A DNA stretch of 5,977 nt from Flammeovirgaceae bacterium (GTDB lineage Bacteria; Bacteroidota; Bacteroidia; Cytophagales; Cyclobacteriaceae): the NCBI GenBank assembly GCA_947457025.1, contig CANGUI010000127.1, forward strand, positions 1 through 5,977, read 5' to 3'. Shown in pieces: positions 1-5,977 of the stretch. The translations under genes were made by a program, and so were the position numbers. The notes beneath the pieces are model-generated. The model saw nothing but the letters and a program-made list of their open reading frames with translations. It was not told where the DNA came from and did no database searches. Within the stretch, counting starts at the first letter, position 1. Each line of letters begins with the position of its first letter.

Positions 1-290
1 ACAGTGAACTGAAAGCCCGCGGAATTCCGCCCACCGGCACCGAAAACTACGGAGGCCCGGTGGCAACCGCCAGCGGCCTGATCTTCCTTGCCGCCACGCG
101 CGATGAAAAAATCCGCGCCTTTGATGCCGACACGGGCACTGTGTTGTGGGAACATGACTTGCCCGCTGCCGGCTATGCTACGCCCGCAGTCTATCAGGTG
201 AATGGCAAGCAGTTTGTCGTCATCGCCTGCGGAGGCGGTAAGATCGGAACGAAGTCGGGGGATGCCTACGTGGCGTTTAGCCTGAACTGA
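1..290 (+). CDS. PQQ-dependent dehydrogenase, C-terminal end (partial)
   Basis: The frame is open from the left edge (first whole codon at position 3) to TGA 288-290, so only about the last 95 residues are present. They contain the hallmark tail of the quinoprotein dehydrogenase beta-propeller: [11 protein letters not shown], then [16 protein letters not shown] (a propeller-blade motif with a tryptophan in VLWEHDLP), [14 protein letters not shown], and the closing glycine-rich [16 protein letters not shown]. This tail is typical of the membrane or periplasmic glucose/polyol dehydrogenase branch, which oxidises sugars or alcohols outside the cytoplasmic membrane and passes electrons to quinone or cytochrome c. 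The substrate cannot be told from this fragment, and any N-terminal membrane or cytochrome c domain lies outside the window. The GTG at 60 is an internal valine codon, not a start. The stop directly abuts the start of the next gene, suggesting co-transcription. Confidence 0.9.
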   Translation, partial: SELKARGIPPTGTENYGGPVATASGLIFLAATRDEKIRAFDADTGTVLWEHDLPAAGYATPAVYQVNGKQFVVIACGGGKIGTKSGDAYVAFSLN

Positions 291-899
291 ATGATGATGG
301 AGTCACCACGCCCTTCGCGTTCGGCCGCAATCCTCGTGCTGGCTGCAGGCTCATCTTCACGGCTTGGTCAGCCCAAGCAGCAGGTACTGTTTCGCAGCAA
401 ACCGCTGCTGGTGCAAACGGCAGAGGCAGCGCTGCAAACCGGATATCCGGTTACCGTGGTTTTGGGATCAGCGGCTACGGAACACGAGGCCACGCTGGCC
501 GGCCTCGCCGTTGACATTGCAGTTGACGAACAGTGGCATCTCGGCATGGGCCATTCCCTGAAAACGGGATTGACGCGGCTGTTGAGCAGCCATCCCCAAC
601 TGGAAGCGGTAGTGGTCTCGGTATGCGACCAGCCGCTGCTCAGCCCTGCAATTTTCGAACGTCTGCTCTCTGGTGCCAACCCACTGGTGGCATGCCAGTA
701 CAGAGTAGGCTGGGGCGTACCTGCGCTATTTACAAAGCCGTTTTTTGGTGAGCTGCTCGCCCTCGAAGACGGAGCGGGAGCAAAAATAATTCTGGTGCGC
801 CATGGCCCGTCGGTTGCGCGGATTCCCTTTCCCGAGGGTGATCTTGATATTGACACGCCCGAAGATCTGGCCTCTTTGAACAGGTATATTCCGCTTTGA
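291..899 (+). CDS. mocA: MocA-like NTP transferase (molybdenum cofactor cytidylyltransferase family)
   Basis: A 202-residue protein of the MobA-like NTP transferase family, close to the usual length of about 190-200. Visible motifs are the nucleotide-binding loop LAAGSSSRLGQPKQ (residues 17-30, with conserved Lys29), WHLGMGHSL (82-90), the metal-binding CDQP (112-115), VGWGVPALF (139-147) and DIDTPED (186-192). Members with an AAG loop like this one (MocA type) transfer CMP from CTP to Mo-molybdopterin for xanthine-dehydrogenase-type enzymes, whereas MobA has an AGG loop and uses GTP. The CTP/Moco assignment is inferred; related family members act on other substrates. The start is ambiguous: three consecutive ATG codons (291, 294, 297) follow the TGA of the upstream gene with no spacer and no evident Shine-Dalgarno, so translational coupling is plausible. 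No molybdoenzyme subunit gene lies in this window. Confidence 0.85.
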   Translation: MMMESPRPSRSAAILVLAAGSSSRLGQPKQQVLFRSKPLLVQTAEAALQTGYPVTVVLGSAATEHEATLAGLAVDIAVDEQWHLGMGHSLKTGLTRLLSSHPQLEAVVVSVCDQPLLSPAIFERLLSGANPLVACQYRVGWGVPALFTKPFFGELLALEDGAGAKIILVRHGPSVARIPFPEGDLDIDTPEDLASLNRYIPL

Positions 900-996
900 A
901 CAACTGTGGAGATGGCTGAATCTTCGAAGTGGCAATAAGAAAACGGATAGCGCAAACACTTTCCCGGAAATCCGGTTCTTGATTATCGTGAAAGCA

Positions 997-1032
997 GATT
1001 GCTTGCCTGCAAATCGCAGGTGAGATTCAATC
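997..1032 (+). other. Predicted stem-loop in the leader of the AlkB gene
   Basis: The bases 997-1001 (gattg), 1002-1005 (cttg) and 1006-1010 (cctgc) pair in order with 1028-1032 (caatc), 1021-1024 (tgag) and 1016-1020 (gcagg). The loop is aaatc, and a three-base bulge (att, 1025-1027) lies on the 3' side. This gives 14 pairs including two G-U wobbles. The structure ends 31 bases before the AlkB start. No T-run follows it on either strand, so it does not look like an intrinsic terminator. A leader RNA structure or a protein-binding inverted repeat is possible, but so is chance. Confidence 0.35.
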
Positions 1033-1063
1033 GAACTACATGAAAAAAAATTAGCACGCCGCC

Positions 1064-1675
1064 ATGGACCTTTTCTCGTCTGACAACCAACCGCGCCGGA
1101 ACTGGCTGCCCCATGGGGGAATCGTTCACTACCACGGCAAACTGTTCTCTGCGCCTCGGGCCGATCATTATTTTCAAACCCTTTTCGAATCGATCGAATG
1201 GCGAAGTGATGAAGTGGTGATGTTCGGGCGTCACATGATCACCAAACGGAAAGTGGCATGGTATGGCGATTGCCCTTTTGCTTACACCTACAGCCACATC
1301 ACCAAACAGGCGCTGCCGTGGACGGACGCCCTTTTGGAACTGAAACTACAAACCGAAGCCGCCGTTGGCGATACGTTCAATTCCTGCCTTGCGAACTTAT
1401 ATCACACCGGTGAGGAGGGCATGTCCTGGCACAGCGATGACGAGAAAGAACTCAAGCCGGAGGGAGCCATAGCCTCGCTGAGTTTCGGAGCAGAACGGAA
1501 ATTTGCCTTCCGCCACAAGGTGACTAAAGAGGTGGTGTCGCTGCCACTGGAGCACGGCAGCTTGTTGGTGATGAAAGGCCCCACACAAACACACTGGCTT
1601 CACCGCCTGCCACCCAGCCGCCCGGTGAAGACCCCGCGCATCAACCTCACCTTCCGCACCATCATATCAGGATAA
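1064..1675 (+). CDS. alkB: AlkB-family alpha-ketoglutarate-dependent dioxygenase (ALKBH2/3-like)
   Basis: A 203-residue 2-oxoglutarate/Fe(II) dioxygenase expected to remove methyl or other small alkyl adducts (1-methyladenine, 3-methylcytosine type) from DNA or RNA by oxidation in the cytoplasm. The core motif NLYHTGEEGMSWHSDDE spans residues 111-127 and holds Asn111 and Tyr113 (2-oxoglutarate contacts) and the iron ligands His123 and Asp125. The third iron ligand is His180 in THWLHRLP, and the 2-oxoglutarate-binding arginines are Arg192 and Arg198 in PRINLTFR. The 12-residue spacing from His180 to Arg192 and 6 to Arg198 matches human ALKBH2 as I recall it. The upstream part carries KRKVAWYGD (61-69), typical of the nucleotide-recognition lid. 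ATG 1064 is the first in-frame ATG after the TAG at 1052-1054. The leader is A-rich without a Shine-Dalgarno. No Ada or SOS-type partner gene is adjacent, so adaptive-response control is not supported here. Confidence 0.93.
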   Translation: MDLFSSDNQPRRNWLPHGGIVHYHGKLFSAPRADHYFQTLFESIEWRSDEVVMFGRHMITKRKVAWYGDCPFAYTYSHITKQALPWTDALLELKLQTEAAVGDTFNSCLANLYHTGEEGMSWHSDDEKELKPEGAIASLSFGAERKFAFRHKVTKEVVSLPLEHGSLLVMKGPTQTHWLHRLPPSRPVKTPRINLTFRTIISG

Positions 1676-1684
1676 GTAGCCGAC

Positions 1685-2221
1685 CTATTCTATAACCTCT
1701 TCCACTTCCTCTAATTTGTCCGCCGTGTATGATCCTGAGGTCGCGAAAATGATGTTTCCTTCCGGATCCAAAACAAAAAAGTAGGGGATGTCGCGCTTCT
1801 CGAAATCAAGGGCTTCTTTGTAGGGCTTGAGTTCACCCTGGTAGAAGAGAATATGCGGCAGCAGGTGCGGGTCAGTATTCTTGAGGGCTTTGCGTTTAGC
1901 CGTACCGGTAGCTGCCGCGTTGATGCCGGTAAACATTGGCACAAAATACACATACACATCGTAGCCGATCCCGGCCATCAGCCCGGTAGGTTTCTGAATA
2001 AACGTTTCAAATACAGGGCGGAACCACGTGTTGAGTTCATCTTCTGATTTCCTGGAGTACGCCAGCCCCAGCAGCGTATATTTTCCTCTCACGTCTGCCG
2101 GCAGGCTCACTTTTTTATCCTCCACTGTTTCGGCTTCCAGGTTCGGGAAGGCTTTACCAACAACTTGCGCAAGGGCATCGGCCGCGCTGATCAGCAGACA
2201 GAAAATGACAATATTCTTCAT
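1685..2221 (-). CDS. Exported thioredoxin-fold protein, ATP10-like, without redox cysteines
   Basis: A 178-residue protein starting with a short signal peptide (MKNIVIFCLLISAADALA, likely cleaved after Ala18). The remainder reads as a thioredoxin-like fold: FPNLEAETVEDKKVSL (25-40), a strand YTLLGLAYS (48-56) where the active-site loop should follow, a helix SEDELNTWFRPVFETF (59-74), then DIPYFFVLDPEGNIIFA (144-160) with the cis-proline-like Pro146 and final hairpin. The CXXC loop is absent, being replaced by AYSRKSE. The only cysteine (Cys8) lies in the signal peptide, so the mature protein has none and cannot be a disulfide reductase. The W-x-x-P-x-F pattern after the loop recalls the ATP10 family, whose mitochondrial member assists ATP synthase assembly; a matching bacterial role is unproven. 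It starts 42 bases after the PhoD stop on the same strand and probably shares its transcript. I am confident the gene is real, less so of the ATP10 relationship. Confidence 0.75.
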   Translation of the reverse strand: MKNIVIFCLLISAADALAQVVGKAFPNLEAETVEDKKVSLPADVRGKYTLLGLAYSRKSEDELNTWFRPVFETFIQKPTGLMAGIGYDVYVYFVPMFTGINAAATGTAKRKALKNTDPHLLPHILFYQGELKPYKEALDFEKRDIPYFFVLDPEGNIIFATSGSYTADKLEEVEEVIE

Positions 2222-2263
2222 GGCCCGAAGATAATTAATCCGAGGGTGAGTAGCGATTTGCCT

Positions 2264-3799
2264 CTATTGCAACCGGTTGGTGCCCACAGCTACCGCATAC
2301 GACCGGTCGAGCTGCTCGCTGGAATCAGCCTGGCGCAGGGTGTTCACCCGATAAAAGTCAGCCCGCACCCGTAGCGGGGTGAAGGTTACCAGCAAGTAGC
2401 CATGGTCGCGGGCATTTACATACTTGATGTGAGGATTTGTCTTCAGCAGTGTGGCCTCCATCATGCGTACTGTGTCTGTTGTGGTATATTCGTCGCTATT
2501 ACCGGAGGAGACACTGGTGGTGCCAAATTCAACCGCAAAAGCACCGGCGGAGGTGGCGGCCTGGTAGGTTTGGGCAACGTCGGTGGCAGCTTCGATCGCC
2601 CAGGCAGAGTGGGTGTCGCCCGCCAGAAACACGACGTTGGCGATCTTGTTGTTCACAATGAAATTCTTGATTTTTTGTTTCTCCAGCGGATAGCCATCCC
2701 AGGCGTCAAGATTCTTAGGCATGCTCGGGTAAACAGCACCAAGTTGTACGTCTGAAAAGATCACCTGATTACCAATGATACGCCACGTAGCGTGCTTTTG
2801 CAATTCTGTTTCCAACCATTGCAATTGAGCTGTGCCCAGCATCGATTGGCGTGCGCTCAGGTAAGCCGTATCTTGTTCGGTTTCGGGTTGGCGCGTGCGG
2901 CCTTCCAGGCGCTCGTCCAGCATCATCACATGTGCGAGTTGTCCATAGCTGAACGAGCGGTAGTGCTTACCTTCTCGAATCGGCAACCATTCGTAGTAGG
3001 CCTGCCGCGCCGCTGTTTTGCGCTGTTCGTAATCACCCTCCGGGCTCTGGTGATTTTCTGCGCCCGTCACGTAACTGTTGTTGGCCACCTCATGATCGTC
3101 CCAGATGGCTACGAGCGGATGGCGAGCCGTCATCTTGCGTAAGCCCTGATCCAGGCGGTACTGCGCGTGGCGCGTACGGTAATCGTACAGCGAGAGGATT
3201 TCGCGCGCCGGCAAATGGGTGCGCCCGATGGTCGTATCACCATAACCGCCGGGCGGATATTCGTATATGTAGTCGCCCAGGTGCAACACGGCATCCACTT
3301 CTTTTTCGGCAATACGGTCATAGGCATTAAAATAGCCAAACTCCCAGTTGCTGCAACTCACCACGGCCAGCTTCAGGCTGTCGGGATCTTGTGCCGGCAG
3401 GGTGCGGGTGCGCCCGATGGGGGAGAAACCGCCCAGAGCGGAAAACCGGTAATAGTATGTGGTACCCGGCCTTAGTTCCTGAACATCAACTTTCACGGTG
3501 TAATCACGTGCCGGTGTGGTGGCCACCAGATCAGTCTGCGTCAGGCGGGCAAAGGCGGGATCCTCGGCAATCTCCCATTTCACCAACACCGAAACGGCAG
3601 AATCCGGTGGTGTCACGCGGGTCCAGATCACCACGCGATCGGTCAAGGGATCGCCTGAAGCCACGCCATGGTAGAATGGCTTCAGCGAAGCGTCAAACAA
3701 CGGACTCACTTCTTCCACCAGCGGACCTTTTTCTTTTCGGGAGCAGCCAGCGAGCATCAGCATGGTCACGGCCATAATCAACGGGTAGCGCATACGCAT
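2264..3799 (-). CDS. phoD: PhoD-type alkaline phosphatase/phosphodiesterase lipoprotein
   Basis: Using ATG 3799 the protein has 511 residues. It begins MRMRYPLIMAVTMLMLAGC, a lipoprotein signal with lipobox LAGC and acylated Cys19, which decides this start over the upstream GTG at 3910; ATG 3793 is an equal alternative. An N-terminal Fn3-like PhoD_N domain follows (FYHGVASGDPLTDRVVIWTR, residues about 42-61, and YYYRFSALG). The metallophosphatase domain contains SCSN (Cys149, the position of the iron-ligand cysteine in PhoD), HLGDYIYEY (Asp176, Tyr179), IWDDHEVANN (234-237), GNQVIFS (from 343), LAGDTHSAW (Asp395, His397) and EFGTTSVSS (424-432). The family uses Fe3+ with Ca2+ to release phosphate from mono- and diesters outside the cytoplasm. 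All recognisable motifs are present, so the enzyme is probably active. No Pho-box-like direct repeat was recognised in the 135-base leader. The downstream thioredoxin-fold gene is 42 bases away. Confidence 0.93.
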   Translation of the reverse strand: MRMRYPLIMAVTMLMLAGCSRKEKGPLVEEVSPLFDASLKPFYHGVASGDPLTDRVVIWTRVTPPDSAVSVLVKWEIAEDPAFARLTQTDLVATTPARDYTVKVDVQELRPGTTYYYRFSALGGFSPIGRTRTLPAQDPDSLKLAVVSCSNWEFGYFNAYDRIAEKEVDAVLHLGDYIYEYPPGGYGDTTIGRTHLPAREILSLYDYRTRHAQYRLDQGLRKMTARHPLVAIWDDHEVANNSYVTGAENHQSPEGDYEQRKTAARQAYYEWLPIREGKHYRSFSYGQLAHVMMLDERLEGRTRQPETEQDTAYLSARQSMLGTAQLQWLETELQKHATWRIIGNQVIFSDVQLGAVYPSMPKNLDAWDGYPLEKQKIKNFIVNNKIANVVFLAGDTHSAWAIEAATDVAQTYQAATSAGAFAVEFGTTSVSSGNSDEYTTTDTVRMMEATLLKTNPHIKYVNARDHGYLLVTFTPLRVRADFYRVNTLRQADSSEQLDRSYAVAVGTNRLQ

Positions 3800-3934
3800 G
3801 AATTTAAGAACGAAGGTAAGAAAGGCATTCCGGCTTTTCGATATGCAGGAGATGATGGCAAGATTATTTTTTCGCGATGGATGCCGGCGCGCAGGCTGTC
3901 GCACGACCACGCTACGGATTTTTTTCCAGCGACG

Positions 3935-4813
3935 CTACAGTGTTCGGTTTTCATCGCACCGAAGGAGTTCCAGCTCGGCCAGCCGGAGGTAGATATCCGA
4001 CCGCGTGCTGTCCATGCGCGGCGCTTCCTAATAAAATGCCAGGGCGTTACTCGTCTCACCAGGCTGATCGTACATCCACGCCAGTGCATAACACAAAAAC
4101 GCTTCGCGCACAACGCGATCGTATGCTTTGCGATACCATTCTGCCACCGCGTCGTACAATTTGCGGTCGTAGTACGTATGGCCCAGCACCACCAGCGCGT
4201 CTAAGTTGTCTGGATCTACGTCAATGCACGTGCGAAGCACCGACAGGGACGTTTCGAATTCTTTCAGCTTATACTGGCACACGCCCTTATGGTCAAGCGC
4301 CGAACTATTGCGCGGGTTGATCCGCAACACTTGATCATTGTAGAATAAAGCCGAATCTCACAACTGTTGATCAAAATAATTGTTGCCCAGTTCCGTCAGT
4401 GCACCCGGACCTTCGGGGTTGGCAGTCAGTGTTCGAAGGTTCTCATCCCGTCCGGTCGTGGGTGTCTTCCACCCTTGCCGCAAAGCAACCAGCAGCATGA
4501 TCCCGAGGAGAATCACGATAATCTGCAAAAATACTGGCAGACTAATGATCTGAATTTTTCGCTCGGGTGAAAACACCGGCACAAGCTCACGCAAAGCTGA
4601 CGCTAATCGATCTCGCGACCGCGGCCGTTCCGTTCGCGGCTGCGAATGCCTGAACGTTTCATCCGACCGCGCATAGCGATCTTCTTCAACTTTCGGCAGC
4701 GACTGGTAATAGAGCAGCGAAACCGTGGCCAACGCGGCCATCAGCATCTATAAGATCACAGGGTGTACCGACCAGAATACCGCCAGTAGAAGCGCCACCA
4801 CGACTAACAACAT
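3935..4813 (-). pseudogene. Membrane-anchored TPR protein, broken by three in-frame stops
   Basis: One reading frame runs from ATG 4813 to TAG 3935-3937 (292 codons plus stop) with no frameshift, but is cut by TAG 4748-4750, TGA 4358-4360 and TAG 4028-4030. The open pieces are 4813-4751, 4747-4361, 4357-4031 and 4027-3938. Joined in frame they give a coherent protein: two hydrophobic segments (MLLVVVALLLAVFW, then MLMAALATVSLLYY), a charged linker rich in Arg/Glu, a third membrane segment (LPVFLQIIVILLGIMLL, about 4546-4481), and about four tetratricopeptide repeats from about 4405 to 3990 (ALTELGNNYF, ALDHKGVCQY, ALVVLGHTYYDRKLYDA, YALAWMYDQ). The stops fall inside a hydrophobic region and inside repeats 1 and 4, so pieces are unlikely to work alone. 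It lies between peptidase and PhoD on the same strand. No ATG lies in frame between 4813 and the peptidase stop, so the original start may be lost. TPR proteins mediate protein contacts; the partner is unknown. Sequencing error is the main alternative. Confidence 0.75.
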
Positions 4814-4870
4814 GCAGTACAGCCCACTTCTTCCGTACGGCTTCGGTGATGGAGCCTGCAGGTCTCCGGC

Positions 4871-5977
4871 CTACAAGTGTTCGAGCAGGAACTCGGTCAT
4901 CAGTGTGTAGAGGTGGAGATTCACCTTCCCACCCCGGAAGCCGTGCGCCTGGTCTGGGTAGAAATGAGAGCGGAACTGTTTGCCGGCATTGATCAGCGCT
5001 TCCTCCAATGCTACCGAATTCTGAACATGCACATTATCATCGCCCGTACCGTGGATCAGCAGAAAGTCTCCCTGCAGCTTGTTGGCATATGCGGTGGGCG
5101 AGTTATCGTCATATCCTGCAGCATTGTCTTGGGGACGTTGTAAAAAGCGCTCGGTGTAGATGTTGTCGTAGTAGCGCCAGTTTGTTACCGGTGCACCGGC
5201 AATTCCCACCTGATATACGCCCGCGCCCTTGGTCATCGCCAGCGAAGTAGTGTAGCCGCCAAAACTCCAACCCCAGATCGCCAGGCGGCTGTCATCGATG
5301 TAATCGAGGCTTCCCAGAAATTTCCCTCCGGCCAGTAAATCTTCCAGTTCCAGTTTCCCAAGTTGCTTGTAGGTCTGTTTAGTAAACTGCTCCCCGCGGT
5401 AGCCCGTACCCCGCGTATCGATCACGGCAACCACAATACCTTTTTGAGTGAGCATCTGGTGCCACACATTTGTCCCCCAGCTGTTCGTCACGCTGGGCGC
5501 CCGCGGGCCACTGTATTGGTAAACCAGTACAGGGTACTGGCGCGAAGGGTCAAATCCCCGCGGCTTCAACATATACCCGTCCAGCTGGGTAACTCCGTCT
5601 GCGCTGGTGTACTGAAAAAATTCTTTGGGGGCAAAACCATACTCGGCCACCGTCTTGCGGTAGGCTTCGTTCGCTTCTAAGGTTTTTACAAGAGCATTTC
5701 CCTTGGTCCGAAAAAGGTGCACCTGCAACGGCTGCACAGCGCTGCTGTGATAGTCTATGAAAAACTGATGGTCGGCACTCATGTTGATACTGTGGGTGCC
5801 CGCGGCGGCAGACAGTTTTGTTTTTTGTTTGCCGTCAAACGAAATCACGTAAAAAGTCCGGTCCAGATAATTACCCTCCGTGGAGAGATAGTACACCAGT
5901 CGCGCCTTTTCATCTACCGACACAACACTGGTTACCTCCCAGTTGCCGGAAGTCACCGTTCTTTCATTTTTTCCATC
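4871..5977 (-). CDS. S9 family prolyl peptidase (dipeptidyl peptidase IV-like), C-terminal half (partial)
   Basis: The frame is open from the right edge (reading DGKNERTVTSGNWEV) to TAG 4871-4873, giving 368 residues. GTG 5956 is an internal codon and the true start is outside. The first 110 or so residues are the end of the beta-propeller; the alpha/beta hydrolase domain follows. Counting from the residue encoded at 5956, the nucleophile is Ser231 in GWSFGGY, the acid Asp306 in HGTGDDNVH and the base His338 in DQAHGF. The 32-residue Asp-His spacing equals that of human DPP-IV as I recall it, and Tyr148 in YQYSGP matches the oxyanion-hole tyrosine. Such enzymes remove X-Pro or X-Ala dipeptides from peptide N-termini and in Bacteroidota are usually periplasmic. 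The Glu pair that binds the substrate amino terminus would be in the missing propeller, so DPP-IV versus related S9 specificity is not settled. The broken TPR gene follows on the same strand. Confidence 0.94.
   Translation of the reverse strand, partial: DGKNERTVTSGNWEVTSVVSVDEKARLVYYLSTEGNYLDRTFYVISFDGKQKTKLSAAAGTHSINMSADHQFFIDYHSSAVQPLQVHLFRTKGNALVKTLEANEAYRKTVAEYGFAPKEFFQYTSADGVTQLDGYMLKPRGFDPSRQYPVLVYQYSGPRAPSVTNSWGTNVWHQMLTQKGIVVAVIDTRGTGYRGEQFTKQTYKQLGKLELEDLLAGGKFLGSLDYIDDSRLAIWGWSFGGYTTSLAMTKGAGVYQVGIAGAPVTNWRYYDNIYTERFLQRPQDNAAGYDDNSPTAYANKLQGDFLLIHGTGDDNVHVQNSVALEEALINAGKQFRSHFYPDQAHGFRGGKVNLHLYTLMTEFLLEHL

Noticed and set aside
368..955. A long open frame (195 codons) on the minus strand opposite the MocA-like gene.
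   Set aside because: Its translation has no recognisable domain, is low in hydrophobic-core pattern, and lies fully against a well-supported gene.
964..975. Short inverted repeat ccgg-aaat-ccgg after the MocA-like gene as a possible terminator.
   Set aside because: Only four pairs, self-complementary arms, and the following bases (ttctt) are too short a T-tract.
3881..3896. GC-rich imperfect palindrome (gccggcgcgcaggc) in the PhoD leader.
   Set aside because: It has no loop, contains a mismatch and lacks a T-run on the downstream side of either strand, so neither a terminator nor an operator can be supported.
3800..3910. A 37-residue upstream extension of the PhoD frame to GTG 3910.
   Set aside because: It would place a basic, non-hydrophobic stretch before the lipoprotein signal and mask the lipobox; ATG 3799 or 3793 gives a classic signal peptide.
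3668..4204. A 178-codon plus-strand frame across the PhoD start and the TPR region.
   Set aside because: No family features, rich in His/Arg/Phe as expected for antisense reading; it overlaps the PhoD signal sequence and TPR coding signal on the other strand.
2264..5977. Peptidase, TPR gene and PhoD all lie in the same minus-strand reading frame, hinting at one giant fused gene.
   Set aside because: The peptidase ends at its normal C-terminus and PhoD starts with a lipoprotein signal, so they are separate genes; a shared frame among three genes is expected by chance in one case of nine.

Overview
The window looks like an ordinary chromosomal segment of a Bacteroidota member, most likely from the Cytophagales or a related lineage. 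This is inferred from three things: A/T-rich leaders without clear Shine-Dalgarno sequences, a typical Bacteroidota gene set (S9/DPP-IV peptidase, PhoD lipoprotein, periplasmic thioredoxin-fold protein, PQQ dehydrogenase), and a moderate base composition. No mobile element, CRISPR array, tRNA or rRNA is visible.

Left part, plus strand (1-1675): the C-terminal end of a PQQ-dependent dehydrogenase is followed with zero spacing by a MocA-like nucleotidyltransferase (291-899). After a 164-base gap holding a predicted stem-loop comes an AlkB-family 2-oxoglutarate/Fe(II) dioxygenase (1064-1675) with all metal and co-substrate residues in place.

Right part, minus strand (5977 down to 1685): the C-terminal half of a DPP-IV-like S9 peptidase with an intact Ser-Asp-His triad comes first. 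It is followed by a membrane/TPR protein gene broken by three in-frame stop codons without any frameshift. Next are a PhoD-type phosphatase lipoprotein and, 42 bases further on, a small exported thioredoxin-fold protein resembling ATP10 and lacking cysteine in its mature form. The two strands converge at 1675/1685 with only nine bases between stop codons.

The intact minus-strand genes would act in the cell envelope: peptide trimming, phosphate release and an exported thioredoxin-fold protein of unknown role. The plus-strand genes cover periplasmic sugar or alcohol oxidation, cofactor nucleotidylation and alkylation repair. The most notable item is the TPR gene, whose frame is preserved over about 880 bases despite the stops. 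I see no convincing new multi-gene system here.
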